A model generated the notes under the pieces. The model saw nothing but the letters and a program-made list of their open reading frames with translations, was not told the origin of the DNA and did no database searches. Made by a program: the position numbers and the translations under genes. DNA of 64,000 nt, taken from assembly GCA_949987565.1 (NCBI GenBank), contig OX465115.1, forward strand, positions 12,519,506 to 12,583,505, given 5' to 3'. The stretch is from Luidia sarsii (taxonomy: Eukaryota > Echinodermata > Asteroidea > Paxillosida > Luidiidae). Positions 45,640 to 56,739 of this stretch are shown here, piece after piece (the first letter of the stretch is position 1; the number at the start of each line of letters is the position of its first letter).

Positions 45640-45830
45640 CAACTTAAAGTGATAATACAAAAATGTTGCAAACTGCTTACTAACTAAAATTACCAAAATG
45701 CAAATCTCAAAAATTAGTGGGCCTGACGTTTCGATCCTAGCAGGACCTTTCTCAAAGGCAGAGAGAGGCTTTGGAAAAGGTCCTGCTGGGATCGAAACGT
45801 CAGGCCCACTAAATTTTGAGATCAATACAA
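45640..45830. repeat. Palindromic foldback repeat, second copy
   Basis: Arms 45711-45757 and 45769-45817 are near-perfect reverse complements built on the GATCGAAACGTCA repeat, with an ~11-bp centre. The left flank (TGTTGCAAACTGCTTAC, AAAATTACCAAAATG) is the inverse of the right flank of the 4.9-kb palindrome, which shows these are two copies of one element in opposite orientation. Confidence 0.88.
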
Positions 45831-45974
45831 CTTGATCAAAATTAATTGCTCGTAATTTCTTCGCAGTTCATCGCCACAAATCATTTCTAAAAACTACTTG
45901 AATAACAGTCTGAGACTTGATTCTTCAAGTTAGGCCTATGGCGCACATGACCATGGTTCAAATCTCATGGAATC

Positions 45975-46025
45975 GAAGGGCGTGACGTTTCGATCTTAGC
46001 TTGACCATTCTGACGAGGACGGGTG
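45975..46025 (-). repeat. GATCGAAACGTCA repeat, degenerate copy
   Basis: GGGCGTGACGTTTCGATC on the + strand is the inverse of the repeat. Further degenerate copies lie at 46725-46765, 46940-46985, 54510-54590, 56135-56195 and 57868-57905. Confidence 0.6.
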
Positions 46026-46096
46026 CTTCCCGTCGACGGGTGGGGTACACACTGCCCGAAACGTTGAGTTTCTGAGCTACAACATTCCTTCTCAAA

Positions 46097-46570
46097 ATAT
46101 GTGACCCGGCACAGCGACATGAGGAATATCCCACCAAAATACTTTTCGAGTAAACAACGCCTGAAGTCAAAGTATCTTCTCAATTCGATTAAACATCTTT
46201 TCAATTTTTCCGGAAAGTTAATGTATTGGAGGATATTATGTCCAAAGGATTTTTCCGAAATCCGTCTCTAAATGTTGAAAAAAAAACACGAGGATTTCGG
46301 GGGAGTGTTTGTGTACTATTTTCATGAAAATGTAAAGTTCCTGCCTTTTTGAATGGCCGCTTTCGAGGAGTTAGACTGGTGCTGCTATATTGTGTCTGGT
46401 ACCAAATGAACGAGCGAAGACCCCTTGTACTATTTACAACAAAGTTCACACGGAAATAAATTTGATATCATTTGAAAGCTAATGGTATACTCTTTCACAT
46501 CATTAGAAAATCTCAAAATCTCACTCAAAAGTGGCCGTTATTCCTCATTATGCTTTGCCGAGTCACATAT
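46097..46570 (+). mobile_element. MITE with TATGTGACCCGGCACAGC ends, copy 2
   Basis: Begins TATGTGACCCGGCACAGCGA and ends with the inverse (TGCTTTGCCGAGTCACATA). Shares ATCCCACCAAAA, AACAACGCCTGAAGT and GGTATACTCTTTCACATCAT with copy 1 at 20933-21188. It is about 220 bp longer, apparently through an internal insertion at about 46245-46450. Confidence 0.82.
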
Positions 46571-46571
46571 G

Positions 46572-47100
46572 TGTTACATGGTGTCACCGCAAACCAGTCC
46601 ACCTTGTACTTCCACCATGCGAACCTTCAAATCTTACATCAGGACCTTTCACATAGGCAGACAGGGATTTCGACTTTAGCTGATAAAAAAAAAGAATCGG
46701 AACGGCGTCTACCACTGGGTTTCTACAGGAGAAAGGTCCTTCTATGATTGAAATGTCAGACCTTTAAAGATATTCAAAAATTGCATGCACTCTTTCAATA
46801 CAAATCGGTTAGCAATGTGGCGGCTATCTCGCATCCTGTCGTCCGTGCGATTTCGAAACACGACGCGATCAGACGACCGGAGATTTAAGTCATTCAGGTT
46901 TTACCACTTTCTCCTCGATATCAAGAGAAAGATGGGGAGGGACTGACGTTTCGATCCCGACAGGCGGGTCTTCCTCAAAGGCAAAATACGACAGAAACAA
47001 TCTGGAAGGGGCTGGTCACGGGACGTGGATATCAGACAAAGGGGAAATATCAGCTCGAAGGGAAAAGAGTCGGAGAGAGGACTTTGGAACGAAATACAAT
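46572..47100. repeat. Repeat-rich spacer
   Basis: Contains a GTGTCACCGCAAACC family copy (46572-46680) and degenerate GATCGAAACGTCA copies at 46725 and 46940. No gene. Confidence 0.55.
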
Positions 47101-47105
47101 AGAAG

Positions 47106-47354
47106 GTTTACTGTAATTGCATGTTTATTTAAATATAACGCAGTGGCTGTTGTTACGGCAGTCGTCCGTATGGTTCCCTGACTTCACAGTATTTGTCAGG
47201 ATGTTAAGCTCTTGGAACCAGACTATCAGCTAATAGACTGGTTCAACCAGCCTTCAATGCTAACGAAATACAATCAAGTCAGGGAACCACACGGACGACT
47301 GCCGTAACAACAGCCACTGCGTTATACTTAAATAAACATGCAATTACAGTAAAC
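47106..47354. repeat. 249-bp palindrome (foldback element)
   Basis: Arms 47106-47190 and about 47268-47354 are nearly perfect reverse complements. The inner portion, ACGCAGTGGCTGTTGTTACG...GTTCCCTGACTT, recurs as a smaller palindrome at 53690-53815. The outer ~35 bp (TTTACTGTAATTGCATGTTT) is not present in that copy. Confidence 0.93.
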
Positions 47355-47359
47355 ATGTG

Positions 47360-49430
47360 TTATTGAAGGTGGTATTCATTCGCCACGTTGAGGTCAGCAT
47401 GTAGTTGAATTGTTCGAAGGCGTCTCATCTCATACATTTTCTCCCGGCTCAGACGGACTGCATTGCTACGATGACCAAGCGATGCTACGCCCACCACTGC
47501 ACTCATAATCTGATATAGAATGATTATGGAGATTGAAGTGACACCCAACTGGGTGTCGATGTTTAATTGGTTAGAGATGAAACCACAACGCATACTGCGG
47601 CAATTAGAGATACAAAATCTTCTGAGAAATTCCCCTCTCTTTCTCACATTTAATCCTTCAACGAAACAGATGAGTTCGCCGTCGGTCTTTTGCCGTTAGC
47701 CCCCTAGCCTCTTCATCAAGGCGTTGGACGACGATTTAGAAATCCAAATACGGCCTTTTCAGGGATACTGTACCAGTAATGTTGCTTTGCGTATTACCGT
47801 CGCGAGCGAAATGCAGCCCAATTCTTCGCTCATAATAGCTTGCGCACGCCACTCCCCGCCCGTATAGTTTGCATGCGTGTTGAGTGCGGGCCTTTCCCTG
47901 CTCCGTAAACCAACTACTGTACATGAACTTGCTACATGGACGTGTATGTACTGCGTACACACTCGTACACATGTGCGGACATCACACATAAACTGTAAAA
48001 CTCGTTGTAGGATGGCAGCGGCGCGGCCTGCTTGCCGTGTACAGCTAAGTTGGATCCGGCGTGGCCGGCAGTGCCTTTGGCGTAATTTTATTTTACACCG
48101 CAGCCATGGGTTTTTTCGTTGTGGCCAGTGTATATTCACGCTTGAAAAGAGACTAGCCCTGCGCTACTAGATCAGCCAGTGTAGCTGGACATCATTAACA
48201 GCGGCTAGCGATTTGCAATAACAAGGTATCTTACATATTTGTGTCAAACTACAACTATAATAATAACAACAGCCAGTCACATTCGGCCCCTCCACAAGAA
48301 ATCCCAAGTTGCTGATCTCACCACGCAGTACTACATGTGGTCTCTTTTCAAGCGCGGATTTGCACTAATACAGCGAAAAACCCATGGCTGCGGTGTACAA
48401 AAAAAAATACGCTTGTCGACGTGCCGTGGTTTGCGTGCGTTTGGCCTGGATATCTGCACGGTGCCGTCGTACCGGAGAGACCGCCTTGGATACGGCTATT
48501 AACCCCGCAAAACCAGGGTAATGACACCGCGCTCTTCAAACCAGCGCAAATACGGATGCCCTAGATCATGTTCCACGGATCGATCGCGTTGTTTGAAGTC
48601 AGGCAAGATTTCGCGGCGGGAGAGAGTGGTGTGTGTGTGGGGGGGGGGGGGGGCTGGGGGTTGACCCGCCTGTGGCGAAGGGTCGCTACAAAACCACGGC
48701 TCTATAACCGCCGTGACATCGCCGACACCAACGCCGGTTTCCATTACAGAATGATGGGATAACCATGAGCGCAGAACCATGCTCGGTAATTAGTGGCCAG
48801 ATGCGGTTGCAATCCTACAGCGCCGGTGACAAGACAGCTCGAGTCGGTTCAAGTTCGCAAGGATGCAGTCCCGGTAAAAAAAAACTTTCCCGATGTTGCG
48901 ACCCGCCGTCCTCGAGTTAATCTCCTCTGAAGTGGGGTGGGGTGGGGTGGACCATTATGGTCTCCTCTGGACGACTATCTCTCCCTCGAAGTGCATCGAT
49001 CTAAAGAGCATTTCGTGAAAGCTGCCCCAGAAATTAAGTGTTCACAGTCTACAGGTGTCACCGAGAAGCCTCCGTAGTTTTATGACCGCGCCATGCCAAG
49101 ATGGCCTCCGTGAAAACCTAAACGAGCTAGCCATTCTGCCCCTCATTCTAAGGATAAAGGATATTAAACAAAGGTGTAGATTTAAAGCCATTGAGGTGGC
49201 TTATAATTTATTTAAAAGATAAGACATGGAACGCATGCTTTTCAAACGAAGAAAGGAACGTTTCATTTTAAAAAAACCTCACTTACAAGGCGAACAATTA
49301 CACACCCAAAAGTTTCTCTTGTGACCTACTCCAAATTGTATTCATCTCTCAATTTCTTTTCAATTCTGTTGTTGTTAGCAGATTGGATTTTCTGTTAATT
49401 ACCCCCAGAAAAAAATCCCCTAAATGTGTA
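47360..49430. other. Intergenic with an inverted pair
   Basis: Arms at 48102-48155 and 48339-48397 (CCGCAGCCATGGGTTTTTTC and its inverse, with CGCTTGAAAAGAGAC) bound about 180 bp and suggest a small DNA element. Elsewhere no gene is seen. Confidence 0.55.
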
Positions 49431-49439
49431 ATCGTGCAA

Positions 49440-49770
49440 GCCGAATTTCTGCAAGGATTTTGGATAGCATCCCTCCACTTCCACAACCAAAATAGGGCCA
49501 CATTCAAATCCTAATAATGTTCCAAATTACACACGAAATTCAACATTGAACCCCTGGTGGTCTTATTCCACAATGTAATTTCTATTACACTTTTTATTAC
49601 ACAGCCGAATTTCAGTAAGGATTTTGGATAGCGTCACATTCCCTCCACATCCACAGTATATATAGGCCCACATTTTAAAGCCTCGTTATATTCCAATTTA
49701 CATACGAAATTTAACATTGAACCCACAGGCTGTCTTAACCTATTCTACAATGTCATTTTCATTACACTCC
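49440..49770 (+). repeat. Two tandem 164-bp units
   Basis: GCCGAATTTC starts units at 49440 and 49604. They share AAGGATTTTGGATAGC, ATTTACATACGAAATT-like and AACATTGAACCC blocks at the same offsets. A weaker earlier unit may lie before 49440. Confidence 0.85.
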
Positions 49771-49774
49771 AAAG

Positions 49775-50670
49775 GCCTCTTCTTTAAAAAAAAGTTATGG
49801 ATCCACACTTATAATCAGCTCGGCGGAGCCATCTTGAATTAGTGTAATGATGCAACCCCCTTAACCGTGCCCCTTGATGTAGTGGGAAGAAAATGTGTTC
49901 GCTTAATGGAATACTTGCATCCAACTGAATGGTTATTTGCCCGTTGAGTCGATCCGTACGGGACAGCACTAAGTATGTATCCTCATAACACACCGATCAA
50001 CAGGTACGTTATTGGCCAATCAAAACCTATAACTGTCGGATTACGTCGGTCAAAATCAATCACAAAATGTCCAACATTTTTCTGATAATAAAAACCCGGC
50101 CAAGTGTATATAAGGCGGTTGAATGATATTCCCCCTCTTTTTCGCATAGCGATTTTTTTTTTATTGCAGCGTGACCTGGCCGATTTGTCATGTCTGTGAC
50201 GATGTGACCCTAGTCCTCACCCTTCCTCTGCGTCCTGTGTCCTAACCACCTTACATCCAATTAAGAGTCACCATAAGGCCGCAATCCTTTGAAACCACAG
50301 ACCGACAGTTCGTTCGCCGAATTGAAACCCGTGAACAAGGTGTGACTGGCAACATAAACCCCCTTCTAGTCTCGATCAATTCCCCCTCCAAAGTCTGCGG
50401 CCAAAGCCCGTAAGCCCACAGCCGACGCCTGAATGAAGGAGAGAAGAAAAAAAAATCGACGGTGTTTTGGCGGGAAAAAAAATAACCACCGCTTGGTTAC
50501 GGGCGACACAATATTGTGAACCTTGATCTATAAAAAGCCACGCCGTTGGGATCCGTATATTTACCGCTTTAATACATTGATCCAATATCCAGTGTGCTCA
50601 AATCTCCAACTCCCATCCCACGAGGTCGTTTTCGGTCCTAGATAATGAAAAAAAAATAAAAAAAATAAAA
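49775..50670. other. Intergenic, nothing recognised
   Basis: No gene seen. Poly-A-rich stretch at 50646-50670. Confidence 0.45.
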
Positions 50671-50672
50671 GC

Positions 50673-50985
50673 TGCATCCACTTTGTGTGATCCACGAGCT
50701 GCTGTAGCCAGGTTTACAACAGTATTGGTTGCTTGCATCTGAATGAAAACGAGGGCGTGATCCCTGGAGATACACGCGTGCCTGAGGCGGTTATTGGTTA
50801 AATGCTTCTGGCTTGCGCCCCAGCCGCGGCAAAGACCAGTTGACTATTCTTTTGGGAAAGTCGCCATTCTATAGGCGGGATACCTCAGATGGTAAGAACG
50901 CTGGTATACTCACGCAAAACCAGAAGTCTTGGGCTCAAATCATGGCACATTCAAAGTTTTCTTTGCCATTTTGTTTCAAAATCAG
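50673..50985 (+). repeat. tRNA-like repeat, copy B
   Basis: Body GCATCCACTTTGTGTGATCC...GTGATCCCTGGAGATA is followed by a tRNA-like head with TACCTCAGATGG (50881-50892) and GGCTCAAATCA (50932-50942), then GTTTTCTTTGCCATTTTG. Orientation is opposite to copy A. The body lies upstream of the internal promoter boxes. Confidence 0.75.
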
Positions 50986-51020
50986 ATGAAAATAAAAATA
51001 GGCCCTATCAGTTCGTGTTA

Positions 51021-51360
51021 AAGCCTCTACACAACATTGGTCGAGGTCAAAGAATAGCATCCATATACGTTGTCTGATCCAACATAATTATGCTTGACAT
51101 AGCACACCTGTGAAAATGTCAGCTCAATCCGGCAACCGATTCTCGAGAAAATCGTGAAAACCGCTTCATTTGTTTCGTGAAAATGCAGCATTCAAAGCCG
51201 TACTGTTCCGAAAAATAGTTTAGATCTCGGTGAGACGTAAGCGATTTCTTTTACTCTTTTCTCCCAGAATACAACATTTTAGGCAGAAATATTTCAGTGC
51301 GAGGTTTCTACTTTAACAATCTTCAAACTGTATAAGTTTCATGTAAATCAAAATGTTTCT
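51021..51360 (-). mobile_element. MITE family 2, copy 2
   Basis: Inverse orientation relative to 39368-39718. Shares CACAACATTGGTCGAGGTCAA, CTCGAGAAAATCGTGAAAAC and GTGAGACGTAAGCGATTTCT. Confidence 0.75.
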
Positions 51361-51364
51361 AGAA

Positions 51365-52330
51365 ATCGCGGCTCCAATTCGAGGACCGTTCGTGTCGTCG
51401 TGAGTTTCGAACGATCAGAGAGGGCGGGATCGAGTTGCCTCTAATTGGGGCGTGGCTTGGGGGCTGTGGGAGGTGTCTCGCTGTCGTGACTTTTACGCCT
51501 ACGCCGAAATCTCGCCAAATCACGACCGATGTAGACGTGAGTCGTTATAATGCTGGCAGTCGATCGTGTGCAAATTATATCCAGTCCCTGCATACTGTAT
51601 GATACCAGCGTGCATACCGCCTTCGTATATTATAAATAGATAATTATAGGGCCGGCTATAATTATACCAACCGTTATCAGGTCGTTGCTAAACGCAGTAA
51701 TGGGTGGGTATATCTTAACCCTCAAAGAGTCGGGGTGGATTCCGCCCCCTATATTATTTTTGATAGCGTCTCAGTGATTTTGTTCTGCCTACTGAGGCTT
51801 TATGACTTTTTCGGCAATCTTCTTGGGCACATTTTGACACCAATTTGATTAAAATTGGTGGTGCCGTTCTCTGACAATGAACATTTTTCACGGCCATGGT
51901 ATCGCTTGACGGAAATTTTTCCATTGACTTACACTACATAAAAGCATAGAATCCAAGGTGCATAGGGTATTTCTTCTCAGGATTCTTTGGCATAATTAGC
52001 TCATTAATATTGCTGCATGCAATTATTGGTTCTTCGTGTATCATTATCATTGTCAAATCTATGCAAATTACTGAAATTCAATAAAAAACAGGAAATTACA
52101 TTAAAAAAATGAAAACATTAAAAAGCAAAAAAAATGAATCATGGATAATTAATTAGCTCTAATTAGAAAAAAAAACCAAATGAAATTTTACACAAAATAT
52201 TCTTTATGAAATATTATTGTCTACCACCCTGCAAAATATCATACGAATCCATCATTCAACGACCGATATCTGAGGGGGGGGGGCGGATCCCCCCGGCTGT
52301 GAGATGGTCAAAATAACCCGGCTCTTTGGG
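51365..52330. other. Intergenic, nothing recognised
   Basis: AT-rich in the second half; no gene seen. Confidence 0.45.
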
Positions 52331-52334
52331 GGGC

Positions 52335-52460
52335 TTGATATAAAGTACAGAGTATTCACCAAGAAACTGGCGTAGCCTGCCTGATATGTATGGGTAAGAG
52401 AAATAATGACCGAATCCTTAGCCCGAGCCTAAGCCCTCTCTTCGCAAACGGCCTGTGATC
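52335..52460. repeat. GCCCGAGCCTAAGCC repeat fragment
   Basis: GAGTATTCACCAAGAAACTG and TATGACCGAA-like, CCCGAGCCTAAGCC and TTCGCAAACGGCC blocks match the order found at 9090-9215. Confidence 0.6.
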
Positions 52461-52856
52461 GAAGAAGCCGTTTCCTGTACAACCATTCGAAGCCAAAGCC
52501 ACAGTCCAATCCGAGTATGGTCCCCCGCTTGTTGCTCGTTTTCTCGTTCCAAATTGCCTGCAAGTGACGGATACTAGACTGGACGTCGCTGGTTCACGTC
52601 ACACGCCTATTCAATCACGCCAGGGAAAACCGACAAAATACCAGCCAATATCGTCTGCTACGTACGCCGTGGTCTCGGGCGACAAAGAACGGGAGGTACG
52701 TGGGAGTTTTACAAGTTTTACTACCATTTGAGGCAATTATTCTGGCATATTATGGGTTTCGACTTGCATTTACTTGCATCAGATAAATTTTGCCCCGAAA
52801 TTTCTCCGAGTAAATCCTCATGGAATTCATTGTTGGCGAATCCGTGTTCTGCTTAC

Positions 52857-53070
52857 CTTGGAAAAGCGACGAAGCATGTGCACTGTGTGTGTAGTCATTG
52901 CTGAAGATATCAAGCAGTTCGTGCAAACTCACTTTGCCTATTTTGTTGACCATATTTCGTGAATTTCCACACAAATTTCCATTCGAAACCATGAAGACAA
53001 ATGACTGTTTTGCCTGTTTGTCGTTGGAAAGAAAATGTTGCATTTTTTTGCGGCGGAAATGCGTAGTCAC
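52857..53070 (-). CDS. Possible coding exon, unrecognised
   Basis: A minus-strand frame from an ATG at 53070 reads MTTHFRRKKMQHFLSNDKQA...IGKVSLHELLDIFSND... and meets a good donor, TTCCAAG|GTAAGC, at 52857/52856. The residue mix looks protein-like and not low-complexity, but I do not recognise a family, and no partner exon was found. An alternative donor (AAA|GTGAGT) lies inside it. It may be chance. Confidence 0.2.
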
Positions 53071-53079
53071 GAACTACAC

Positions 53080-53580
53080 GTTACACGCTGTACAGTGCAA
53101 GGGTCGTGTTTATGTTGTGATGAATCACCGCGTGCAAGTCTCGGCCTGCTCCGAGTTCGTCCCAAAAAATGATCTCATATCATAGAATCGCCAAAGACTC
53201 CATGAAATCTCCCAAAACAAGTCGCAACCTGACAGGAAAAAAACAAGCGCTGGTTACTCACTGAATGTAAAAGTAGACACGAAGCCCATCCCCGGAGCTC
53301 ATAAATAGCGATTTCTGTGACTTTGGCCAGACATTCGTGTGGACAAACCGCTGTAGTGATAGTTACTTGATAGTCTCAGACTGTTCAATGCAGTAAATAC
53401 GTAAATAAAAATAGTGCACATAATAATAATTATACAACACCATAGTAAGTGTATTATCTTATCTGGCATCTGGCACTGGCACTGGCAATGGTACATGTAG
53501 CTATTATTTCAAGTCACACAAGGTAATGTCTGTTTCCTTTCTCTACTATTTAAAGTATTATAATTTATATCATTAGTACA
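53080..53580. other. Intergenic, nothing recognised
   Basis: No gene seen. Confidence 0.45.
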
Positions 53581-53582
53581 AC

Positions 53583-53650
53583 TACAAGTAGTACTACTAC
53601 TAGTAGTAGTAGTAGTAGTAGTAGTAGTACTAGTACTAGTACAGTAGTAA
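53583..53650. repeat. (AGT)n trinucleotide array
   Basis: AGTAGTAGT with ACTAGTACTAGT interruptions; strongly self-complementary. Confidence 0.9.
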
Positions 53651-53687
53651 TGTATTTTTGGGGCAAGATTTTAGTTTAATAGAACGC

Positions 53688-53818
53688 AGTGGCTGTTGTT
53701 ACGGCAGTCATCCGTGTGGTTCCCTGACTTGATTGTATTTCGTCAGAATTGCAGGCTGGTTGAACCAGTCTATTAGCTCACACGGACGACTGCCGTAACA
53801 ACAGCCACTGCGTTAATC
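53688..53818. repeat. Palindromic element, short copy
   Basis: AACGCAGTGGCTGTTGTTAC...GTGTGGTTCCCTGACTTGAT, then a short centre and the inverse. Same family as 47106-47354. Confidence 0.9.
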
Positions 53819-54059
53819 GAACACCCTCACTATAATATAAAAGTCCGGATAAAAACCTCAACCCAAATAATGATTGAAGTGTAGACAACAACATCCATGG
53901 TTGGGAAGCACAACCACCTGCAGAAAAAATTGGGCCAATAATTTTCCCCAAATTCATGATTTTGTGGCGCGTATGCACCATGTGTCAACCATGTCAACCA
54001 GACGATTTTAGTTGCTCTGTACAAAACATGCACTGCACTATTCCTGGTCCTACATACCA

Positions 54060-54340
54060 GGGCTCGACCTTAGCACTAGCCAGATGGTCATTGTCTAGTA
54101 AAAACAGCTGCGGGCTAGTAAAATGACCCACTTTGCTAGCCCGGCGGGCTAGTAAAAAGTAGGCAGCGGTGTGGAGGCAAAAAGCAATGCGGGCGGGGAT
54201 GAGAAAGTAGAAACTAAAAATTTGTTTCACTTGACCTAATAACCTTGTGTTAAATTCAATATTAATTATACAGGGCTAGTAAAACTTGCTGCGGGCTAGT
54301 AAAAAAACTCAATTTACTAGCCCGGTAGGCTAGTTTAAAA
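54060..54340. repeat. GCGGGCTAGTAAAA repeat
   Basis: CTGCGGGCTAGTAAAA...CTAGCCCGG(C/T)(G/A)GGCTAGT appears at 54110-54157 and again at 54284-54335, with smaller pieces between. It is probably an ancient interspersed repeat. Confidence 0.7.
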
Positions 54341-54360
54341 AAAACTTAAGCGCGAGGCTT

Positions 54361-54490
54361 GCATACTTATGCGCCACACAATTGTACCAGTGCTCTTTCA
54401 TCTGAGCTATGCAGCCCTTGCGTAGATGATGGCCTTCCCAAATAGTCAACTAGTCTTTGTCGGGGCGGGGGCGCCAGTCAGAAGTTGGAC
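54361..54490 (-). repeat. tRNA-like repeat, copy C (partial)
   Basis: Minus strand keeps the A-box (TAGCTCAGATGA) and part of the body (AGTTGACTATTTGGGAAGGCC). The B-box side is lost. Confidence 0.65.
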
Positions 54491-54494
54491 CCTC

Positions 54495-55435
54495 TCGAGA
54501 TTCATGAAATAAAGGCCTGATATTTCGATCCTAGCCGGGCATTCTGCCTTTGACTTTGAGTCGAGAATGGTCCTGCTTGAATTTAGCCGTCAGGTTGATT
54601 TTATTTTAGTTATATATTTGCTTTCCGTACATGTTTGTGCCGTGCCTCCATGTTTGTACGTACTACAGTGCACTTCCTATATTTGTGGAGAACTTCTTCC
54701 TGTGATTGGAGTCATTTATTTACCAGACCTGGTTTCAACTCAACCTCCTCCAAGTGGGCAGCGCCATGCCCCCCTTTATAACTGTTTGCATTTGCAATTA
54801 AAACGACTGTATACATCATTACATGGTACCCATGCTCTACGATGGTACCATGCTGGGGATGTTAAAACAAATACTTGTACCGTGTGTGTCCGAAGCTCTT
54901 CATTCGGTACTGCATGCACATTATGTACAGTACATGTGCAACTCATATTGAGCAGGCTTAACAACCTGGAGGTCGGTAGTCAGAAAAAAAATGGCTCCAT
55001 GATCTTGGAAACCTTCCCTTACGCAGCACGCAGGCAACAATCGCCACAAGAGAAAAGCTCCAAACATCTCAGACACCACAGCTTCGGTGTTCCTGACTGC
55101 CATTCCCGCATTGGTTTGCTTGACGGTGCTCCAGTGGTCGATTTCATGAAACCCTTCATAGCTTACGATCAAACTGTCTGATGGGTCTCCTATACCCTAG
55201 GACAACTAGGCCCACTCCGCTAGTCTCCCTCTTGGCAACAGTTGTTCACTCCCCTAGCAGTCCACCACTTATGACACACATGAGTGAGCACACACTCAGT
55301 ACACCCACAACTACATGTAGGATCCTGTGCAGTATCCCCTGTTCCTGCCTTTACAGTTCCCGCCTTCACCCTTCACTGAGCTAATCCCCTCACCAGGATC
55401 CCTCTCTACACTACACAAGCCCCACTCCCAGTCGG
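54495..55435. other. Intergenic, nothing confidently recognised
   Basis: A 204-codon + strand frame (54567-55181) and adjoining shorter frames have no family pattern and begin within a degenerate GATCGAAACG repeat. Confidence 0.4.
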
Positions 55436-55439
55436 AATC

Positions 55440-55560
55440 CAGCAGTCTCCTGAAGACGAGCAGAGTACACTGTTCAAAACGTCGAGTTCCTCCGGTTCTT
55501 TTCAGAACCACACTTACTCACAAAAGAGAATATAATTTACATGGTGTCACCGCAAACCTA
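55440..55560 (+). repeat. Histone-stem-loop repeat family copy
   Basis: Order: CCTGAAGACGAGCAGAG...CTGTTCAAAACGTCGAG, then GGTTCT-TTTC-AGAACC (55494-55509), then ACAC and CACAAAAGAGAA, then ACATGGTGTCACCGCAAACC. The stem-loop differs from 12199-12214 by a paired change (C:G to T:A) that keeps the 6-bp stem intact. Confidence 0.75.
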
Positions 55561-55564
55561 ATTA

Positions 55565-56510
55565 TCCAGCTTACGATCAATCTCAACACGGGTTATCCAT
55601 CGTACGTTGAGTTACGATGCATCCTAAGGCTTTGTGAAATCAACCCCAGGAGGATCAACCAGCGCGCATAACTCTATAGACTTTCGAGAATGACACAAAT
55701 GCCTACTACATGTACTATTATGTTGAGGATCCATGCATATAATTTACATTGTACATACTGTACACATTGCGCCATTTGTGGGAACATACTGTAATGATTC
55801 CGATAGTGAAGATGTCCATATTTCTAGACTGCGTCACTCCGTGGCTCACCATCATTCACCGATGACTTTTGAAAGTTTTAACTTAAGCCTTCTGGGTATA
55901 GTGCGAGATTTTCCCTTCAAACAAATGCACAAGATCAATTCATTCAAGTTGACAGCCAGACCATACATGTGTATTGTAATGTAGATACACGTACTGCCAG
56001 TTTCTTTTACTTCAGAGACTGTCCACATTTTAGAGTGGCCTAATATTTTGATCCTTGTGTGGTCTTAGTCTAAGACAGCCTAAAGCTACGCATACAATGT
56101 TCATGTAGCAATGCCTTGCAGGAACTTTCTTACTCTTCGCCTTTGAAAAGGTCCTACTACATATACAGGATTGAAACATCAGACCCGTACATCCGGTTAG
56201 TATTGACAGTTGACACGCCTGGCCATCTTAAGCCGTGTTCGCACTGGATTTTTTTTTAACCGAGACAGTGGGTTACATTCCAATGGGTAAATTTTACCGG
56301 CGTCTGCAAGTTTGGATTATTGATGGGTAAAACCTTACCGACTGACTAACTACAGGTACAAACGCATGAGACGCACTGGACTTTTCAAAGTTTCGGTTCA
56401 ACTGACCCGGTCAATTTAACCAGTTAGTTGACAGTCGCTTGAATTACCCATTCGAGCCGGGTAAGTTACCTGAGATGAAAACTTCCTGGGCTGTCCGCAC
56501 TGGACTTAGC
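55565..56510. other. Intergenic with degenerate repeats
   Basis: GCACTGGA(C/T)TT occurs near 56242, 56374 and 56497, suggesting an old element. No gene. Confidence 0.4.
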
Positions 56511-56514
56511 ATTT

Positions 56515-56735
56515 AATGCGGGGGCGTGATCCCTGGAAATATATAAATTATGGCAGTTACGGAGTGCTTCTGACTGGTACCCCCACCCTACAATGTACAT
56601 GTACATGATAGTTGACTACAGTACTAGTTGACTATTAAGGAAGGCAACCATCTACTGGTAATGAGTGGATAGCTCAGATGGTTCGAGTGCTGGTACACAA
56701 AACCCGGTCTAGTTTTCTTTGCCATTTTTCAATTT
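56515..56735 (+). repeat. tRNA-like repeat, copy D
   Basis: GGGGCGTGATCCCTGGAAATA, GTTGACTATTAAGGAAGGC, TAGCTCAGATGG (56670-56681) and AGTTTTCTTTGCCATTTTTC are conserved. The region around the B-box is deleted. Confidence 0.72.
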
Positions 56736-56739
56736 TTGC

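Noticed and set aside
54567..55181. 204-codon frame, the longest outside simple repeats
   Set aside because: Starts within a degenerate interspersed repeat; no domain, signal or splice pattern recognised; composition like the surrounding DNA.
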